Assembly (NCBI GenBank): GCA_963830775.1
Contig: CAWHNT010000047.1
Span: forward strand, 186,001-250,000
Direction of reading: 5' to 3'
DNA from: CAWHNT01 sp963830775
GTDB lineage: Bacteria; Pseudomonadota; Alphaproteobacteria; Geminicoccales; Geminicoccaceae
Length of the DNA: 64,000 nucleotides
Below the pieces are notes generated by a model. It saw only the letters and a program-made list of their open reading frames with translations, was not told where the DNA came from and did no database searches. The translations under genes and the position numbers were made by a program. Below are positions 8,609 through 21,008 of this stretch, piece after piece (positions within the stretch are counted from its first letter, which is position 1; each line of letters begins with the position of its first letter).

Positions 8609-9472
8609 TTATGATTTGTTTGTCGGTGCGTAGAGCCGGTCGAGCAGGGCGATCTCGCCGGTGCGGCCGCCCGAATGGTCCTGGGCGATACGGGTGTAGA
8701 GGGGGGCGGCGCCGTTCGTGAACATGGCGCCGGCGTCGGGGTGGCCGGCGGCGGTGAGGAAGCGGCCGATCTCCTCCATCTCGGCGACCCAGCGATAGGC
8801 CTTGGGGTACATGCTCGGGACCTGGCGGGTGAGCCAGGCCAGGAGCTGGGGCTGGCTGGCGGCGAGCTCGGCCAGGAGCGTCTCGCGGGTGTCGCCGGCG
8901 GCGGCAGCGAGGGCGACGACGGCACCCAGCGCAGTCAGGCCCTTGGTGAGGGAGGCGTAGGCGAGCTTGAGGGCCGAGGCGGCGCCGATGCCGCCTTCGA
9001 TCGGGCGGATGTCGAGGCCAAGGGTGGCCAGGGGTTACAGGCGATGGGCGGCGTCGCCCGAGACGTAGAGGCGGGGGCCGGGATCGTCGCCGCGGGGCGG
9101 GGCGCCGATGATGCCGGCGTCGACGAAGGGGCAGCCGGTCACGGTGACGCGGGCGGCGACGGCCTTCGTGGTCTCGGGGGCGATGGCGTTGCAGTCGGCG
9201 TAGGTGACGCGGCCGTCGGTGCGGGCGAGGGCGGGGGCGAGCCGCTCGGCAAGGGGCACGGCCTGCGCGGGAGGGACGACGGAGAGGAGGATGTCCGTAC
9301 CGGCCAGGAGGTCGTCGTCGCCGGCGGCCGTGATCAGGCCGGCGGCTTCGGCGCGGGCGGCACTGGCCCTGCTCCGACCGGCGAGGGAGGTGACCACCTC
9401 GACCCCGTGCCGCCGCAGCCGGCCGCCGATGGCGGCCCCCATCTCGCCCGGGGCGACGATTGCGACGCGCAT
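8609..9472 (-). pseudogene. NAD(P)-dependent 6-phosphogluconate-dehydrogenase-like oxidoreductase with in-frame stop
   Basis: The reading frame starts MRVAIVAPGEMGAAIGGRL, a Rossmann-fold dinucleotide-binding start, and continues with FVDAGIIGAPPRGDD of the beta-hydroxyacid dehydrogenase type. At 9035-9037 a TAA interrupts the frame (CGC CTG TAA CCC CTG). The same frame then continues without a break through PIEGGIGAASALKLAYASL, the second-domain lysine motif of the family, to 8609. The intact protein would be about 287 residues, normal for the small DUF1932-type members. A nonsense mutation or a base-call error both fit. The substrate cannot be told. Confidence 0.75.
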
Positions 9473-9594
9473 GGTCTTGGCTCCTCCGACGATCGGCTTT
9501 CGGGTCTGCGAAGGCAGAGATCAGCCTCGGCAGGTCATGGCAGGTGAACGACGGGTGCCGCGCGTCAAGAGCCCTCGGTACGGTCCGGCCCGGC

Positions 9595-9834
9595 TCAGCG
9601 CCAGAGCGGCCGGCCGAGATTGATCCGCTTCCTGCTGGTCAGCACGCCCGTGGCAGCGCCGGCGGCACCGCCGAGGACCGCACCGTTCACCGCATCGCCT
9701 CCGGTCACGGCACTCGTGGCGGCCCCGAGGCCGGCACCGATGGCACCGCCGCTCATCCCACGGTCCAGCCGGTTGGCGCCGCAGGCGGCAAGCAGAAAAC
9801 CGATCGCCGCGACGGCGATACTCGTGCGTAGCAT
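9595..9834 (-). CDS. Small glycine-zipper lipoprotein
   Basis: The 79-aa product begins MLRTSIAVAAIGFLLAACG, a lipoprotein signal peptide with lipobox LLAAC. It is followed by alternating Gly/Ala stretches (GGAIGAGLGAATS, GAVLGGAAGAATG) of the glycine-zipper type seen in outer-membrane lipoproteins. The ATG at 9834 was chosen over the longer frame from 9894 because it places the signal peptide at the N-terminus. It stands alone between purH and the broken dehydrogenase. Confidence 0.75.
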   Translation of the reverse strand: MLRTSIAVAAIGFLLAACGANRLDRGMSGGAIGAGLGAATSAVTGGDAVNGAVLGGAAGAATGVLTSRKRINLGRPLWR

Positions 9835-10024
9835 GGCACCCAGCTCCTCTGGCGCTTCGGTTGCGCCACCACCCGATATCGGAACCCACGTCATAGATCA
9901 ATATGACGCCTCAAAACAAGTGCGCATAGGTGGTGCGTCAGAAAGAAGCCTTCAAAGCGCCGGGCTACCTGTCCGGGTCCCCGGTGCTCGCTGCGGACCG
10001 GCCCGATCAGAGAGCGGGTTCGCT

Positions 10025-11572
<1,548 letters not shown>

Positions 11573-11573
11573 C

Positions 11574-12993
11574 TCACTCGGGGCGGCGTCGCAGCCGGGC
11601 GATGTAGAAGCCATCCAGGCCGCCCGAGCTGGCAAGGTGGGTTGGCAGGGTGCGGACCTCGCCTAGGGCTGTGAGGTCGACGGGGAGGCCACGCAGCTCG
11701 CGCGGCAGGATGGGGTCGCGCTCGAGGGGGGCGCCTTCCAGGGCGGCGGCCACGAGCTGCGGGCCCTCCTCGGGCTGGAGGGAGCAGACGGCGTAGACGA
11801 GGGTGCCGCCGGGACGGGTCAGGCGGGTGGCGGTGGCGAGGAGGCGAGCTTGTGCCTCCGCGAGGCGGGCCACGTCCTTGGGCTCCTTGGCCCAGGGGAT
11901 GTCGGGGTGGCGGCGGATGGTGCCGGTGGCGGTGCAGGGGGCATCGAGCAGCACGGCGTCGAAGGGTTCGGGGGCCTGCCATTCGTTGGCGTCGGCGACC
12001 ACGATCTCGGCCCTGAGGTCCAGGCGGGCGAGGTTGCCGGCCAGGAACTCGGCCCGGCGCGGCGAGCGCTCGACGGCGGTGACGTTGGCACCGGCCACGC
12101 AGAGCTGGGCGGTCTTGCCGCCGGGTGCTGCGCAGAGGTCGAGCACGCGGCGGCCGCGGAGCTGGCCCATGAGGAGGGCCGGGAGGGCGGCGGCAGCATC
12201 CTGGACCCACCACGCACCTTCCTCGAAGCCGGGGAGGGCCTCGATCAGGCCGCCCGCACGGCGGCGGAGCGTGCCGGTGGCGAGGAGCTCGGCCCCGAGC
12301 TCGGTGGCCCAGCGTTCGGGATCGCGCTTGACCGAGAGGTCGAGCGGGGGCTCGGTCTGGTGCGCTTCGGCAATGGCAAGGGCAGTGGCTTCGCCATAGG
12401 CCGCGGTCCAGCTGTCCAGCAGCCAGCGCGGCGTGTTGAGGCGGGCGGGTTCCTGGCCTTCGAGGAGGGATTTGCCCTCGGAGGAGACGCGGCGGAGCAC
12501 GGCGTTGAGGAGGGGGACCTCGCGGGCGTGGCTGGCCTGCGCAAGGCGGACGGTTTCGGCGACGGCGGCGTGTGCTGGCGTGCTGAGGAAGAGGAGCTGG
12601 GCAGCACCCAGGCGGAGCATGTTGGTGACGCTGTGCGATTTCGGCCGGTAGCGCATCAGCGGCAGCACGGCGCGGTCGATCTGGCCCAGGCGGCGCAGGC
12701 TCGGTGGTGACGAGCAGGCGGGCGAAGGCGCGGTCGCGGACGGCCAGCCGCTCCAGCCCGGGATGGCCCTGGAAGGCCTCGTCGAAGGGCTGGTGGTCCT
12801 CGCCGAGGACATGGTTCAGCACGTCCAGCGCCACGCGGCGGGCCGTGGTCGTGGGTGGGCGGGGCTTCTTGGGCGCGGCGAGCGGCGGCTCGGGCGTGTC
12901 CCGGGGCTCGCGGCTGCCGGGCTTGCGGCGGGCGAGGCGCTGGCCGCCGTCGCCATCGCGCGGCCCGTGCCAGCCGGTCTGGCGGCCGCTCAT
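11574..12993 (-). CDS. rsmB: 16S rRNA (cytosine-C5) methyltransferase RsmB-like, one frameshift
   Basis: RsmB methylates a cytosine of 16S rRNA. The N-terminus (from ATG 12993) is a basic tail followed by an NusB-like helical domain with ARRVALDVLNHVL and VRDRAFARLLVTT. At about 12698 the frame shifts; removing one base of a doubled C gives TTELRRLGQIDRAVLPLM and restores the gene. The SAM-binding domain has LDLCAAPGGKTAQL, DAPCTATGTIRRHPD (catalytic Pro-Cys) and YAVCSLQPEE (second catalytic Cys), ending FYIARLRRR. The start overlaps the lysK stop by ATGA. The frameshift is probably a sequence error. Confidence 0.88.
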
Positions 12994-14579
12994 GCCGCCA
13001 CCTCGGCGCGGGTCAGGGCCTGCTCCAGGAGGGTGCGGCTGTTGAGGACGCCGTAGACGGCGATGAAGGAGCCGAAGCGCGGGCCCTCGCTCTGGCCCAG
13101 CAGCACCTCGTAGAGGGCGCGGAACCAGTCGCGGAGCTGGGTGAAGCCGTGCCGCTTGCCGATCTCGTAGAGCTCGTTCTGGATCGTCTCGCCGTCGGTG
13201 CCCTCCTCGATGCCGCGCAGATAGAGGGCCAGCTCGTCCAGGGCGGCGCGCTCCTGGGCGGTGGGCGCGCGGTGCGTGCGGGTGGGGCGGACGAAGTCGC
13301 GGTAGTAGGCGACGGCGCGCTCGACCAGGGCGGCGAGCTGCGGCGAGGTGTCGGGCGTGGTGCCGGGGGCGTAGCGGGAGATGAAGCCCCAGAGCACGTC
13401 CGGCTCCTCGGCGTTCACGACGCCGGCGAGGTTGAGGAGCATGGCGAAGGAGAGGCCAGGCGGGAGGCGGTCGGTCGGCAGCCTGCCGTCGCGGATGTGC
13501 CAGACGGGGTTGGAGAGGCGCTCGGGCGGCGCCTGGCGGCCGGCGGCCTCGACCAGCGCCAGGTATTCGTCGACGTGGCGGGGGATGACGTCGAAGAACA
13601 GGCGCTTGGCCTTGCGCGGCTCCTTGTAGAGGAAGAGCTCCAGGCTCTCGGGCGTGCCGTAGCGCAGCCACTCCTCGATGGTGAGGCCGTTGCCGCGCGA
13701 CTTGCTGATCTTCTCGCCCTGCTCGTCGAGGAAGAGCTCATAGGTGAGGTTCTCGGGCGGCACGGCACCCAGCACGCGGCAGATCTGGCTGCCGAGGCGG
13801 ACCGAATCGATGAGATCCTTGCCGGACATCTCGTAGTCGACCTCGAGGGCGGCCCAGCGCATCGCCCAGTCGGCCCGCCACTGCAGCTTGCAGGCACCGC
13901 CGGTCACCGGCACCTCGGTCAGCGTGCCGTCCTCGTCCTTGAAGACGATGCTGCCGCGCTCGGGGTGCAGCTCCTCGATTGCGACCTGGAGGACGCGGCC
14001 GCTCCTGGGCGAGACGGGCAGGAACGGGCTGTAGGTGGCGGCGCGCTCGGGGCCGAGGATGGGTGTGACGACCTTGACGATCTCGGCGTGGCGCTCGAGG
14101 GCACGCAGCAGCATCGCGTCGAAGAGGCCCGACCGGTAGCAGTCGGTGGCACTCTTGAAGCTGTAGCTGAAGCCGAACCGGTCGAGGAACGCGCGCAGGC
14201 GCGCGTTCATGTGGTGGCCGAAGCTCTCGTGGGTGCCGAACGGGTCGGGGATCGAGGTCAGCGGCCGGCCCAGATGCTCCAGCACCATCTCGCGGTTGGG
14301 GATGTTGTCGGGGGCTTTCCGCAGGCCGTCCATGTCGTCCGAGAAGGCGTAGAGCTCGGTCGGCAGGTCGGAGAGGTGCTGGAAGGTCTGCCGGATCAGG
14401 GTGGTGCGGAAGACCTCGGCAAACGTCCCGATATGCGGCAGGCCCGAGGGGCCGTAGCCGGTCTCGAAGAGGACGAAGCCCTTCCGCGGCGGGGCACGGC
14501 GGACGCGCTCCAGCAGGCGTAGGGCTTCGGTGACGGGCCACGCTTTGGACGAGGCCAGGAGCTCGCGTTCGTCGGCCAT
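12990..14579 (-). CDS. lysK: Class I lysyl-tRNA synthetase
   Basis: The 529-aa enzyme charges tRNA-Lys. It is the class I (archaeal-type) form found in many alphaproteobacteria and not the common class II LysS. The HIGH-like motif is in GYGPSGLPHIGTF (about residue 43) and the KMSKS-like motif is EKISKSRGNG (about residue 293), with a long helical anticodon-binding C-terminus. Typical length. It is the first gene of the lysK-rsmB-purH string and starts at the ATG that follows a short intergenic gap shared with the divergent SulP gene. Confidence 0.95.
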   Translation of the reverse strand: MADERELLASSKAWPVTEALRLLERVRRAPPRKGFVLFETGYGPSGLPHIGTFAEVFRTTLIRQTFQHLSDLPTELYAFSDDMDGLRKAPDNIPNREMVLEHLGRPLTSIPDPFGTHESFGHHMNARLRAFLDRFGFSYSFKSATDCYRSGLFDAMLLRALERHAEIVKVVTPILGPERAATYSPFLPVSPRSGRVLQVAIEELHPERGSIVFKDEDGTLTEVPVTGGACKLQWRADWAMRWAALEVDYEMSGKDLIDSVRLGSQICRVLGAVPPENLTYELFLDEQGEKISKSRGNGLTIEEWLRYGTPESLELFLYKEPRKAKRLFFDVIPRHVDEYLALVEAAGRQAPPERLSNPVWHIRDGRLPTDRLPPGLSFAMLLNLAGVVNAEEPDVLWGFISRYAPGTTPDTSPQLAALVERAVAYYRDFVRPTRTHRAPTAQERAALDELALYLRGIEEGTDGETIQNELYEIGKRHGFTQLRDWFRALYEVLLGQSEGPRFGSFIAVYGVLNSRTLLEQALTRAEVAA

Positions 14580-14729
14580 GCTCGAGACGGTGCTGGAGGG
14601 TGCGGAGGCTGTGGCGCTGAGGCGTAGGAGCCAGCGTCAGAATACCGGCTTTCGCGACGGCCGCCAGCCCGTCAGCCTGTCGCGGTGCGAGGGCCGCGGA
14701 GCCTTCCCTATTTTCTGACGTGGAGCACC

Positions 14730-16473
14730 ATGGACGCCATCCGGCCTGGGCAGGGCGCAGGCCCCGGCGAGCCCAGCTTTGCGGAGCTGTTCACGCCCAA
14801 GCTCGTCACCGTGCTGCGCGAGGGGTACGGGCTCAAGGACATCCGGGCCGACATCGTGGCCGGGCTCACGGTGGCGATCGTGGCGCTGCCGCTGTCGATG
14901 GCGATCGCGATCGCTGCCGGTGCCACGCCGGACCGCGGGCTCTACACGGCGGTCGTGGGCGGGTTCGTGATCTCGGCCCTGGGCGGGAGCCGGTTCCAGG
15001 TCGGCGGGCCGGCCGGCGCCTTCATCGTGCTGGTGGCCGCCTGCATAGCGCAGCACGGTGTCGACGGGATGATGCTCGCGACCGGGATGGCGGGCATCTT
15101 CATGCTCGGCATCGGCTTCCTGCGCCTCGGGACCTACATCAAGTTCATCCCCTATCCGGTGACCGTGGGCTTCACGGCCGGGATCGCGGTCATCATCCTC
15201 GCCAGCCAGCTCAAGGAGCTGTTCGGGCTCACGCTCGCCGGCGCCGAGCCGGGGCCGATCGTGCCCAAGCTGATGGCGCTCTGGGCGGCGCTGCCCACGG
15301 CCAGCCCCGCCGCCGATCGGCGTGGCGCTGCTGGCGCTGGGCATCATCGTCGGGCTCAAGCGGTGGCGGCCGGCGTGGCCCGGCATGCTGGTGGCCCTGG
15401 TCGTGGCCGCGGTCGTCAGCTGGCTGCTGAGCCTTCCGGTCGAGACCATCGCCAGCCGCTACGGCGGCATCCCGCGCACGCTGCCCTTGCCGGCCCTGCC
15501 GCCGCTCAGCCTCGAGAAGGCCGTGGCCGTGCTGCCCGATGCCGTGGCGTTCGCACTCCTGGGCTCGATCGAGGCCCTGCTCTCGGCCGTGGTGGCGGAC
15601 GGGATGACCGGGCGGCGGCACCGGTCGAACTGCGAGCTGGTGGCGCAAGGGGCGGCCAACATCGCCTCCAGCCTGTTCGGCGGGCTGCCGGCCACCGGCA
15701 CCATCGCGCGGACGGCCACCAACGTGCGGGCCGGGGCGCGCGGGCCGGTGGCCGGGATGCTGCACGCGCTCTTCATCCTGCTCTTCATGCTGCTGGCGGC
15801 ACCGCTCGCCGGCTACGTGCCGCTTCCGGCCCTGGCGGCGATCCTCGTCTTCGTCGCCTGGAACATGGCCGAGAAGCATGCCTTCACGACCCTGGTGCGC
15901 TCCTCGCGCGGGGACGCGCTGGTGCTGCTGGCGACCTTCCTGCTCACCGTCTTCCGCGACCTCACCGAGGGCATCGTGGTGGGCTTCCTGATCGGGGCCG
16001 TGCTGTTCATCGACCGGATGGCCTCGGCCATCACCATCGAGGGAGAGGGATCGCTGGCGGTCAGGGACCGGTCGGACGAGGCCGACGGCGACCGGCAGCC
16101 TTATGACCCGAGCCTCGCCGCCGATCCCGACATCGTCGTCTACCGGATCGCCGGCGCCTTCTTCTTCGGCGCCGCCTCGACCGTGGCCTCGGCCCTCGAC
16201 CGCATCGCCGACCGGCACAAGGCCTTCATCCTCGACCTCGCGGCGGTGCCGTTCCTCGATTCGACGGCCGCCAACACGATCGCGGGCCTCGGCGAGAAGG
16301 CGGCACGGCACGGGGTGCAGCTCCTGATCACCGGGGCAACGCCCCGCATCCGCTACACGCTCCTGACCCACGGCCTCCGCGCACCGCACGTGCGCTACAT
16401 GCGCACGGTCGAGGACGCGGTCCGGGCGGTCCGGGCCAAGGCCGGGGACACGGAAGCGGTGCAGGCCGTGTGA
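14730..16473 (+). CDS. SulP-family anion transporter with STAS domain, one frameshift
   Basis: SulP proteins move sulfate, bicarbonate or dicarboxylates across the inner membrane. The first frame from ATG 14730 gives the signature region (DIVAGLTVAIVALPLSMA, then GPAGAFIVLVAA, YPVTVGFTAGIAVII). At 15304-15308 one C too many shifts the frame; removing it gives ASPPPIGVALLAL and continues through FGGLPATGTIARTATNVR and DLTEGIVVGFLIG to a C-terminal STAS domain (about 16130-16440, with FILDLAAVPFLDSTAANTI). The whole protein would be about 580 residues, normal. The substrate cannot be assigned, although the sulfate ABC genes lie 12 kb away. Confidence 0.85.
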
Positions 16474-16635
16474 CGGCCGGGCTGCGCGGTCAGGGCGGAG
16501 AGCGGCGATGGTGCCGTGCCGTCGCCAATCGTGCTGCTGAAGCCTGAGTCGCGGGCCGGCCGCATCGGCCATGCGCCATGGCGGGAAGGCAAGGGTGGGC
16601 TCCTGCTCCGCACTCGGGGCCGCTACAATCGGCCC

Positions 16636-17020
16636 ATGCCGGAGGAACCTGTCGACCGCTGCGCGCGATCTGCCTCGCTTTGCCCGAAGCGGCCGAGGAG
16701 GAGGCTTGGGGCGATCCGACCTGGCGGGTCAGGACCCAGTCTTCGCGATGGCGGAGCAGGGGGACGGCCGGGACTCGCTCTGGTGCAAGGCTCCGCCGGG
16801 GAGCCAGGGTGGCTGGTCGGGGCCGATCCGGAGCGGTTCTTCGTGCCGCCCTATGTCGGGCCCAAGGGATGGGTCGGGATGCGGCTCGACGGCGGGCCGG
16901 ACTGGGGCGAGGTGGCGATGCTGGTGCGCCGGAGCTACCGGCTGGTGGCGCCGAGCGGCTGGCCGTGCTGGTGGCCGAGCGGCTGCGGGCGGGCAGCTCA
17001 GCGACGGCCGCGCCTTCGTC
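16636..17020 (+). pseudogene. YjbR/MmcQ-like protein, broken by three frame changes
   Basis: Three reading frames each carry part of a small YjbR/MmcQ-family (DUF419-type) protein. Frame one has ICLALPEAAEEEAWGDPTWR near 16665-16725. Frame two has VFAMAEQGDGRDSLWCKAPP near 16740-16800. Frame three has DPERFFVPPYVGPKGWVGM and GEVAMLVRRSYRLVAP near 16825-16955. The first frame then returns with ERLAVLVAERLRAG. The pieces are in the right order and spacing for a protein of about 115-130 residues, so the gene is real but disrupted near 16725, 16805 and 16955. The family's function is unknown; it has a MoaF/CyaY-like fold in known structures. Confidence 0.6.
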
Positions 17021-17078
17021 GGGAATGTCCGCCTGGTCTGAGAGCAGGGCAGGAGGAGGCGGCTGCCCTGAACCGTGG

Positions 17079-17424
17079 CACCCCACTCGCAAGCAATCCC
17101 GTCCGGTCCGCGTCGTAGCGCTGCCAATAGCCAGCTCGCCACGGCGGGGTTTGTCGAAGCCGACGGCCCGGGCGGCGGCACAGCTCGGGAGTGCCGCGAG
17201 ATGCCTGCTGAGACTCGGCAGGGCCACGGCAGAAGCCCTATGGCGGCTATGGCGACGGCGAGCAGGGTGATGGCGGTCGAACTCCAGGCCGGGCCGGCGG
17301 CGAGCCGGCGGATCCTTCGCGGCCAGCTCAGTCGGGATGAAACTTTGCGGAAGCGGCTCTGCAGATGCAGCAGCCGCCTTTCGGGCTCCGACTCTGGACG
17401 GGCCCGCCTCTGCGGCAAAGGCAT
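17079..17424 (-). pseudogene. Excalibur-domain membrane protein, frameshifted
   Basis: From ATG 17424 the frame encodes a basic N-terminus (MPLPQRRARPESEPERRLL) and one membrane helix (ITLLAVAIAAIGLLPW). A second frame gives LPSCAAARAVGFDKPRRGE, a third AGYWQRYDADR, and the first frame resumes with DGIACEWG. Together these make the Excalibur calcium-binding pattern: Cys-Ala-Ala-Ala-Arg, then GY..., then DxDxDGIACE. The pieces are contiguous and in order, so three single-base changes in about 100 bases have broken an otherwise ordinary short anchored Excalibur protein. The exact 3' end is uncertain. Confidence 0.6.
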
Positions 17425-17511
17425 GGCATGCTCCCTGTTCGCGCGTGCCATGATGAGGGGTAGGTATTAACGCGACGTTGGAATTTCCCTCTCACGGGCC
17501 GGCCGCCCTGG

Positions 17512-18419
17512 TCAGGCGGCGAGGGCCGCCGGGCGCCCGAACCAGGAGCCGCGGGCGAAGAGGCTGGGGCAGCGGCGCAGGTTGCGGGCGACGCGCTCCT
17601 CGGTGACGCCGCTCACCACCACCGGCACGGGGCCCAGGGCCACGCGGCTGACGAGGCGGCCGGTGAGGTCGGCGCCGGGGGTGCCTGCCGCGAGCAGGCC
17701 GGCCTCGACCTCGAGGCAGCCCAGCGGCAGCTCGAGGCAGCGGCGCAGGGCCGGCTCGTCGCACGGCGGCAGGTCGAGGTGCAGGCCGATCCGGGCATGC
17801 CAGGAGGAGGGCAGGCCGAGGATGGCCTGGCTGCTGTCGGGAGCCGCCGCGGATGAGCACGAGCAGAGGCGGGCGGGCCGCCTCCTCGGCCTGGAAGGCG
17901 TGGGCCATAAGCTGGAGCACGGTGCGGTCGGCGAGGCTGCCGGCGGCGATGCCGAGCATCACCGTCTCGCGCCGTCCGGTGCCGGCCATGTGGTGGGCCA
18001 GGGCCAGGCCGCGGGCCAGGATGGTGGCTGTCGAGACGGGCCAGGAGCCGCGGCGGGATGCGCTGCCCACTGACCGCGGCGGCGCCGATCTCCTCGCCAG
18101 TGGCGGCCCGGAAGGAAGGCTCGAGCGCCACGGCGGCGACGGGCCGGCCGTCGCCGATGCTGACGACGGGCTGGGCGCCGAGGGCACGGTGCTGGGGCCC
18201 GGTGAGGATTGACGAGGTGATGGGGCCGGCGGCAGGGCCGCTTCGGCAAGCGGCCGAACGCCGAGGCCGAAGGCCGCAGCCGTGGCGATGGTGACCGGGC
18301 CCAGCAGCGCCAGGCCCGCGGTCAGCAGGGCGGAGTGGGCCGCGAGGCCCAAGGCCGCACCGGAGGTTCCAAGTGCCAGCCCGCCCTTGGAGCATCAGCA
18401 GCGACGTGTCCGGAAGCAT
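17512..18419 (-). pseudogene. Membrane-anchored EAL-like protein, frameshifted and degenerate
   Basis: Several frames together read as an EAL-type (cyclic-di-GMP phosphodiesterase-like) domain behind a hydrophobic N-terminus (LLTAGLALLGPVTIATAAAF). The start of the domain is GAQPVVSIGDGRPVAAVALE, where a catalytic EAL domain would have EAL; here it is VAL. The middle is MLGIAAGSLADRTVLQLMAH and the C-terminus, in a third frame, is GVTEERVARNLRRC then ARGSWFGRPAALAA, with the stop at 17512. Loss of the EAL glutamate suggests an inactive receptor-type domain. The family assignment is from pattern reading and the gene would need at least three frame corrections. Confidence 0.45.
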
Positions 18420-18482
18420 GCCTTCGCTCCGTATCCCAGACTGTCGAGGATAGACGGGCATGCTTAATGTCGTCCTAACGCC

Positions 18483-21008
18483 ATGCAGTCTGTGCGAAAG
18501 GTCAACCCTGGGCAGGTCGGAGCGGTTCCCGTAGTGAGGTCAGGCGACGCAGGCCCGCCCGTGCTTCGCAAGCGTCACGAGGAGCTGGGCCTGCCGGTTC
18601 TGTTCCGGGACTGGTTCGCCCGGCGCGGCTGGCGGCTGCGGGCGCATCAGGCGGCGATGGTGGAGGCCGCGGCGGCGACGCGCGATGCGCTGCTGATAGC
18701 GCCCACCGGCGGCGGCAAGACGCTGGGCGGCTTCCTGCCGAGCCTGGTCGAGCTGGCGGGGGCCGCGGCCGGGACCGGGCCTGCACACGGTCTACATCTC
18801 GCCGCTGAAGGCGCTGACCAACGACATCGCGCGCAACCTGGCACTGCCGGTGAGCGAGATGGGGCTGCCCATCCGCTACGAGGTCCGCACCGGCGACACG
18901 CCGCAGAACCGGCGCAAGCGGCAGTTGCGGGACCCGCCGCAGATGCTGCTGACCACGCCGGAATCGCTGGCGCTGCTGCTGTCCTACGCCGAGGCGCCGG
19001 GCCTCTTCGGCGGCGTCAGGCGGGTCGTCCTCGACGAGCTGCATGCGCTGGCGGAGAGCAAGCGCGGGGCGCTTTTGAGCCTGGGGCTGGCCCGGCTGCG
19101 GGGCCTGGCGCCACGGGCGACGTTCGCGGGTCTGTCGGCGACCGTCGCCGATCCGGGGGCACTGCTCCGCTATCTCACGCCCGATCCGGAGAGGGCGGTG
19201 CTGGTCCAGGGGCCGCCGGGTGCGGAGCCCGACGTGCGGCTGCTGATCCCGGAGCATCCGATGCCGTGGGGCGGCACGGTCGGGCTCTACGCGGCCGAGG
19301 ACCTCTACCGGCTGATCGAGGGTGCCAGGCTGACGCTCGTCTTCGTCAACACGCGGGCCCGCGCGGAGCTGATCTTCGGCGCCCTGTGGCGGCTGAACCG
19401 GGAGAACCTGCCGATCGGCCTGCATCACGGCAGCCTCGACGTGGAGCAGCGGCGCAAGGTCGAGGCGGCGATGGCGCGCGGCGTGCTGCGGGCGGTCGTG
19501 GCGACCTCGTCGCTCGATCTCGGCATCGACTGGGGCGATGTCGACCTCGTGGTGCAGGTGGGGGCACCCAAGGGGGCGGCACGGCTGCTGCAGCGGATCG
19601 GGCGGGCGAACCACCGCCTGGACGAGCCGAGCCGGGCGGTGATGATCCCCGGCAACCGGTTCGAGGTGCTGGAATGCATGGCGGCCGAGGACGCGCTGGC
19701 CCAGCACACGCTGGATGGCGGGCTGATCTTCCCGGGCGGGCTCGACGTGCTGGCGCAGCACATCACCGGCGTGGCGTGTGCCGGGCCGTTCGAGGCCGGG
19801 GAGCTCTATGAGGAGGTGCGCTCGGCGGCACCGTTCGCCGGCGCTGACGCGCAAGGAGTTCGACGACACGGTCGAGTTCGTGGCGACGGGCGGCTACGCG
19901 CTGCGGACCTACGAGCGCTATCGGCGGCTGGAGCGAGGGCGAGGACGGGCTGCTGGCGGCTGGCCGACAGGCAGATCCTGCGCCGCTACCGGATGAACAT
20001 CGGCACCATCGTCGAAGCCCCGCTGATCCGGATCCGGCTGGGCAGGAAGCGGCTGGGCGAGGTCGAGGAGATGTTCATCGCCTCCCTGGCGCCGGGCGAC
20101 ACCTTCCTGTTCGCAGGGCAGCTGCTGCGTTTCGAGAGCATTCGCGACGGGGAGGCGATCGTCACCCTGGCGAAGGACCGTGGCGATCCCAAGGTGCCGA
20201 CCTATGCCGGGGCGCGGCTGCCGCTCAGCACGCACCTGGCGGATCGCGTGCGGGCCCTGATCGCCGACCGGGAGCGCTGGGCCGTCTGCCGATGCCGTGC
20301 GCGAATGGCTGGAGGCGCAGGCAGCGTCGGGCGGCGGTGCCGGCGGCGGACGAGCTCCTGGTCGAGACCTTCGCCCGCGCCGGGCGGCACTATCTGGTCG
20401 CCTACTGCTTTGCCGGGCGGAACGCGCAGCAGACGCTGGGCATGCTGCTGACGCGGCGGATGGAGCGGCGTGGCCTGAGGCCGCAGGGCTTCTCGGCCAC
20501 GGACTACTGCCTTGCCGTCTGGAGCCTGCGCCCGGTAGAGGATGTTCCCGATCTGTTCAGCGTCGACATCCTGGGCGACGAGCTCGAGGAGTGGATGGCG
20601 GAGAGCTCGCTGGTACGCCGGACCTTCAGGAACTGTGCCGTCGTCGCCGGGCTGATCGAGCGCCGCATCCCGGGCCAGGAGAAGACGGGGCGGCAGGTCA
20701 CCTTCAGCTCGGACCTGATCTACGACGTGCTGCGCAAGTATGAGCCGGACCATGTGCTGCTGCGGGCCGCGCGCGCCGAGGCCGCCTTCGGCATGACCGA
20801 CATCCGCCGCCTCGCCGACTTCCTGGTCGGCGTCCAGGGCCATATCCGGCACGAGCGCCTGCGCCGGATCTCGCCCTTCGCCATCGCCATCATCGCCGGC
20901 ATCGGCAAGGAGTTCGTGGCCGACGACGCGCTCGACGACAGCCTGGACGAGCTGGTGCAGGAGCTGGTGGCCGAGGCGTTCGGCGAGCCGGAGCCGGCGG
21001 CCCCGTGA
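18483..21008 (+). CDS. Ligase-associated DEXH-box helicase (Lhr-like), several frameshifts
   Basis: This superfamily 2 helicase of about 830 residues belongs to the type found beside ATP-dependent DNA ligase and PdeM in DNA-damage clusters. Motifs in order: RAHQAAMVEAA, Walker A APTGGGKTLGGFLP, VYISPLKALTNDIARNL, TTPESLALLLSY, DELHAL (the DEXH box), SATVADP, HHGSLDVEQRR, ATSSLDLGIDWGDVDLVVQV and QRIGRANHR, then the long Lhr C-terminal region. The frame changes near 18780, 19845, 19940, 20290 and 20335; the first is one extra C (GGGCCTGCAC for GGGCTGCAC). The order of motifs is complete, so the gene is probably functional and the sequence faulty. The start codon is uncertain. Confidence 0.85.

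Noticed and set aside
8591..8610. Terminator-like AAGAC...GTCTT repeat after the dehydrogenase stop
   Set aside because: The stem is only five bases and overlaps the stop codon, and no clear T-run follows in the right direction.
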